From: Akkermansia sp.
GTDB lineage: Bacteria; Verrucomicrobiota; Verrucomicrobiia; Verrucomicrobiales; Akkermansiaceae
Length of the DNA stretch: 64,000 nucleotides
Direction of reading: 5' to 3'
Assembly: GCF_020860705.1 (NCBI RefSeq)
Contig: NZ_JAJBTT010000041.1
Span: 40,851 to 104,850, forward strand
Shown: one piece after another, positions 60,700 to 64,000 of the stretch
How the letters are laid out: each line of letters opens with the position of its first letter
Numbering within the stretch: position 1 is the first letter of the stretch
Translations under genes and position numbers: made by a program
Notes under the pieces: generated by a model
Seen by the model: only the letters and a program-made list of their open reading frames with translations
Database searches by the model: none
Told to the model about the DNA's origin: nothing

Positions 60700-63168
60700 C
60701 TAAAGCGGTTCCGCCATGGGAATATCATCCTCTGGAAGAGGAGCCGGCGGTGGTGGAGAGCTCACAGGGGTGACATGGTTGAGATGCCGGGGAATCTGGT
60801 GGGGAAGTCCGGGAATGTAGTCGGAATCTCCGCGGCGGGGCGCAAGGGGGGCTGCGGAGGGATCTTCCGAAAGGGGAGGAGCCGACGGGCCGGCGTTCCC
60901 GGAGGAACCGCCCACCGGGGTCGCCTTGATTTCCGCATCGGAAGAATCATCCAGGTCAGCGGGAATTTCATGAACCTTGATGGGTTCCACCCCTTCCGGA
61001 TCATACAGGCCGGGAGGCAGGTTGTCCGGTACCACGGCTGGGGATTCCCCGCGCCCGCGAAGTGCAGCCGCGGCCGTTTCAGGGGTTTCCTCCACCGGTT
61101 CCGCCACGGGGATGTCATCCTTGGGAGGATCAATGATGGCCTTGATGTCCTTCTTCTCCGTCTCAAAGAATTCCTTTACGATGGGCGCGGCGGCGGCCCC
61201 CCCGCCCAGCCGTTCGTGGGCGCGGCCTTCATACAGCACCACATAGGCGAAGCGGGGATTGTCACAAGGCATGAATCCGGCGAACCACGCCAGACGCTTG
61301 TCTTCCCGTTCCGGCCCCCATTGGGCCGTACCGGATTTACCGGCGATGCTGGCATAGGAAAGGCGTGCGCGGCCGCCCGTACCTCCTTCAATCACCTCCC
61401 TCATGCCCTTGCGCACGCTCACCAGGGCGCGTTCATAGGCCGGCAGGGGGCGCTGGACCTCCTGGGGCTTGGGTGCGTAAATGACGTTGGAGTTGCCGTC
61501 CTGAATCTGTTTGATAAGCTGCAGCCTGGGCAGGTACCCGTTTGCCACGCCGGCCATCATGTGAGCTACCTGAAGAGGAGTGACCAGCAAAGTTCCCTGG
61601 CCGATGGACAGGTTGGCGGCGTCCCCGGGCATAAAATCGCGCTTGTAGTTGCGAACCATGTATTCGCTGGTGGGCACCAGTCCGGGATCGTCCGGAATCG
61701 GAAGGCCGGTGCGCTCACCCAGGCCAAACGCGCGCGCCGTGTCCATCAGGGCTTCCGCTCCCAGCTTGAGTCCCATCTGGTACATGAACGGGTTGTTGGA
61801 CATCGCCAGCGCGCGGATGCAATTGATATCCCCCAGAGGCGTCTTGCTCCAGTTATTGAAAACGTGGTTGCCAATCTTGACGTAAGCGTCACAGTGAACC
61901 AGTGTATTTTCCGTAATCTTGTTATGCCTCAGGGCGCTGGCTACGGTCATCACCTTGAAGGTGGAGGCGGGGGGGTAGCGCCCCTGGAAAGCGCGCGCGC
62001 CCAGGGGGCCGGCGGGATCGTTGCGCAGGGCGTCGTAATCCTTCTGGGAAATGTTCGGAATGAACATGTTCGGGTCATAGGACGGCGTGGAGGCCATCAC
62101 CAGCACTTCCCCCGTCACGCAATCCAGCACCACCATGGCGCCGCGCCTCTTGCCGCGCGAAAGGATGCGTTCCGCATCCTTCTGCCATTTCAGGTTCAGG
62201 GTGCTGACGATGGCGCCTCCGGGCTTGGGCCGTATTTGCAGTTCATCCAGAATCTTGTTGCCGTCCTCGTCAAACATCAGGCGCCATACGCCGGGCGTCC
62301 CGGTCAGCTCCTTGTTGAATTCCTTCTCCAGCCCCGCGCGGCCTTCCACCTGTTCCCACAGCGGGTCCATGTGGTTGATGGGGCCGGTAGGCAGTTTCCC
62401 CTTGGAACCCACATAGCCGATGATGTGGCCGGCGATTTCCTTTTCCGGATAGGAACGGATGTAAATGGGCAGCAGCTGAAGGCCGCGCACTCCTTTCACC
62501 TTGTCCTTCAGCTTTTCCGCCTCCTCCGCCCGGATGACGTTGGTGAGCGGGAGAGGCAGCCAGCGGCGGTGTTCGTAATGCTTCCAGAACTGGTCATCGG
62601 AAATGGACCATGCCTTTCCGGCAATTTTCTTGGCCTGTTCCAGACAGTTGCGTCCGAATTCCACCACACGGGAACGGTCGGGATTTTCAAAAATTTCAAA
62701 CCGCAGGGCCAGCTGATAGGCTACGGAGGTTATGGCCAGCGGCTCCCCGTTGCGATCCAGAATGGGGCCGCGCGGAGCCGGAATCAGCAGGGCCATGGTT
62801 CTGGCGGAAGGCCGCGTGCTGGTATGCGCCTCCCGCGCAGCGTCCAGCCGCCCTCCATTGAGGGAGGGAATCAGGGACAGGGAATCCAGGCCGTTCTGCT
62901 CCTTGTTCGTTTCCCTGGGCATCTCCGGGGCGTCAGCCACGCCTTCACGTTCACCGGACGCCGTGCCGGAATCACTCTTCCTGTCTCCCAGGTCAACCGT
63001 TTCTACGGCGTCATCCTCCCCGCGCGGCTCCGCCGCAGCCTGGCGCACGGGCGTACCCCCGCGGGAAGACGAGTGGCGTGACGAAGATTGACCCCAGACC
63101 ATATCCGCCGTCAGGCCGGCAAATCCGGCCAGCAATACCAGGGAGCGTATCAGAACCTTCATTTTCAT
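60700..63168 (-). CDS. mrdA: Class B penicillin-binding protein, PBP2 type, with Pro-rich tail
   Basis: 822 residues; ATG 63162 is an alternative start. Peptidoglycan transpeptidase of the elongation complex, on the periplasmic side of the membrane. N-terminal anchor IRSLVLLAGFAGLTADMVW; a Ser/Arg/Glu-rich segment follows. The dimerization domain holds ALLIPAPRGPILDRNGEPL. The transpeptidase domain has the active-site SxxK in PPASTFKVMT, the SxN in AMSNNPFMYQMG and the KTG-type SIAGKSGTAQWGP. The last 150 residues (PPKDDIPVAEPVEETPETAA, and further Pro/Ser/Asp-rich stretches) have no known role. Next to an L,D-transpeptidase gene. Confidence 0.92.
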   Translation of the reverse strand: MKMKVLIRSLVLLAGFAGLTADMVWGQSSSRHSSSRGGTPVRQAAAEPRGEDDAVETVDLGDRKSDSGTASGEREGVADAPEMPRETNKEQNGLDSLSLIPSLNGGRLDAAREAHTSTRPSARTMALLIPAPRGPILDRNGEPLAITSVAYQLALRFEIFENPDRSRVVEFGRNCLEQAKKIAGKAWSISDDQFWKHYEHRRWLPLPLTNVIRAEEAEKLKDKVKGVRGLQLLPIYIRSYPEKEIAGHIIGYVGSKGKLPTGPINHMDPLWEQVEGRAGLEKEFNKELTGTPGVWRLMFDEDGNKILDELQIRPKPGGAIVSTLNLKWQKDAERILSRGKRRGAMVVLDCVTGEVLVMASTPSYDPNMFIPNISQKDYDALRNDPAGPLGARAFQGRYPPASTFKVMTVASALRHNKITENTLVHCDAYVKIGNHVFNNWSKTPLGDINCIRALAMSNNPFMYQMGLKLGAEALMDTARAFGLGERTGLPIPDDPGLVPTSEYMVRNYKRDFMPGDAANLSIGQGTLLVTPLQVAHMMAGVANGYLPRLQLIKQIQDGNSNVIYAPKPQEVQRPLPAYERALVSVRKGMREVIEGGTGGRARLSYASIAGKSGTAQWGPEREDKRLAWFAGFMPCDNPRFAYVVLYEGRAHERLGGGAAAAPIVKEFFETEKKDIKAIIDPPKDDIPVAEPVEETPETAAAALRGRGESPAVVPDNLPPGLYDPEGVEPIKVHEIPADLDDSSDAEIKATPVGGSSGNAGPSAPPLSEDPSAAPLAPRRGDSDYIPGLPHQIPRHLNHVTPVSSPPPPAPLPEDDIPMAEPL

Positions 63169-63227
63169 CAGCTTGCAGGAGTGTGACAGATGCGCCGTAA
63201 GGAATCAACGATTATTCACGCTCGCGC

Positions 63228-63857
63228 TTATTCCTGAACTATTACGGTGGTTCCCATGCCGCATTTGTCAAACAAAATGCGGCATGCCTCCACCGGCACC
63301 CGGATGCACCCGTGGGAGTTGGCGTCCCGGAACACCGTGCCTACATGCAGCCCTATTCCTCCGTGAATGCGCATCCACAGAGGCATTTTGGCGCCGATGA
63401 ATTTGCCGCCGGACGGTACGCGGGAAGAAGAAGTGGCGTCCGAATTCACGCACAGGCCGCTTGCATCAAACACGCTCCCATAGGTCCGGGAACGGTAGTC
63501 CGCATCCTTCTGAATGATGGAGAATTTCCCGCGGGGCGTCTCATGGGTGGACCTGCCGGTACATACGGGAAAGTCCATGGCTACCTGGTTGTTGACCCAC
63601 AGCACGCCGCGCTGGTCTTTCAGGTGAACCACGATTTTGCTGTTCCGCGTCTGCGCCTGCCGGATGCGTTCGTCATGGTACCAGATATCCCGCGTGAAGC
63701 GGTATTGGGGATCCGCCACAAAGGCGTCATAAGAGGAAGCGTACCTGCCGTCCTTCATCAGCGGCTTGCCATGAGGGGTCTTCGGCGTGGAGGAACAGGC
63801 GGCCAGCAGCAGGGAAAGACATAGAAAAAACAGGCAGGTGAGAGGGGGGCGCGGCAT
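63228..63857 (-). CDS. L,D-transpeptidase (YkuD-type) lipoprotein
   Basis: 209 residues from MPRPPLTCLFF (ATG 63857); upstream codons in frame are not family-like. Leader with lipobox LLLAACSST. The YkuD domain is clear: VHLKDQRGVLWVNNQVAMDFPVCTGRSTHETPRGKFSI, then HGGIGLHVGTVFRDANSHGCIRVP with the catalytic histidine and cysteine in SHGCIRVP. L,D-transpeptidases make 3-3 peptidoglycan cross-links or attach proteins to the wall. It is 59 bases upstream of the PBP2 gene on the same strand, so both are probably expressed together. Confidence 0.93.
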   Translation of the reverse strand: MPRPPLTCLFFLCLSLLLAACSSTPKTPHGKPLMKDGRYASSYDAFVADPQYRFTRDIWYHDERIRQAQTRNSKIVVHLKDQRGVLWVNNQVAMDFPVCTGRSTHETPRGKFSIIQKDADYRSRTYGSVFDASGLCVNSDATSSSRVPSGGKFIGAKMPLWMRIHGGIGLHVGTVFRDANSHGCIRVPVEACRILFDKCGMGTTVIVQE

Positions 63858-64000
63858 GCGGCCTGCTTTACCCTCTTCCCCCGTGGAAATCAAGCACGAT
63901 TCCCCTCTGTTCCGGCATGTTTTCGGGAATCCTGATAAACACGACCTTTTCAGACCGTAACTGTCCCTGTTCTTCCTCCCCGCCGCCATGCATCCTGCCC
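63858..64000. other. Right edge of the window, upstream of the L,D-transpeptidase gene
   Basis: 143 bases that should hold the promoter of the transpeptidase gene. An ATG on the plus strand at 63988-63990 could start a further gene, but too few bases remain to judge. Confidence 0.4.

Noticed and set aside
60631..63081. 816-codon plus-strand frame opposite the PBP2-type gene
   Set aside because: The minus strand carries SxxK, SxN and KSG motifs in the right order; the plus-strand frame is a shadow.

Overview
The window reads as chromosomal DNA of a Gram-negative member of the Verrucomicrobiota, most probably Akkermansia or a close relative. The reasons are the moderately high GC content, often weak Shine-Dalgarno sites, a Kdo transferase (so an LPS outer membrane), many lipoproteins, and a GH110 alpha-galactosidase with an NPCBM domain, a type of enzyme expected in a mucin-glycan degrader. 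The assignment is from recognition only; no search was run. No rRNA, tRNA, CRISPR array, intact insertion sequence or prophage was seen. Most of the sequence is ordinary core genome.

Layout. 1-2.6 kb: end of purM and a long PurF-type amidotransferase (purines). 2.6-4.7 kb: an ECF sigma factor, a single-pass membrane protein and a PDZ protein that looks like an inactive trypsin-fold protease, together a possible envelope-stress module. 4.8-11.5 kb: one co-directional run with an orphan RelE/ParE-fold protein, CoaC, a lipoprotein, an M23 peptidase, a large TPR protein and a Nudix-PPK2 fusion. 11.7-21.6 kb: DeoR-type regulator, GNAT enzyme, cysteine desulfurase, CoaB (separate from CoaC), RsgA, a two-lobed aspartic-protease-like protein, WaaA, RsmD, two small envelope proteins and a second PPK2. 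21.7-27.6 kb: an AT-rich membrane glycosyltransferase, the GH110 enzyme, an alpha/beta hydrolase and TsaE.

27.7-32.4 kb holds rplU-rpmA and then a Fur-family gene heading sufC-sufB-sufD (Fe-S assembly). A 660-bp non-coding stretch with a candidate repeat element follows. 33-36.2 kb is a GT2/YfhO-like pair that looks like lipid-linked sugar synthesis and transfer; 36.5-38.8 kb is bioB-bioA. 40.1-46.5 kb, on the minus strand, is the most system-like part: a membrane acyltransferase, a WecE-type aminotransferase, a GNAT acetyltransferase, a GT2 with C-terminal membrane segments, two half-size SMR/EamA transporters and a GT-C-like membrane protein. These parts fit a complete pathway that makes an amino sugar, loads it on a lipid carrier, flips it and transfers it to an envelope acceptor.

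46.7-50.5 kb holds an SprT-like protein, two unrecognised genes and a decayed spacer. 50.5-57.8 kb is a complete F-type ATP synthase operon (atpB-E-F-H-A-G-D-C) with one extra conserved gene at its end. 58-63.9 kb holds a large lipoprotein, a class B penicillin-binding protein (PBP2 type) and an L,D-transpeptidase lipoprotein.
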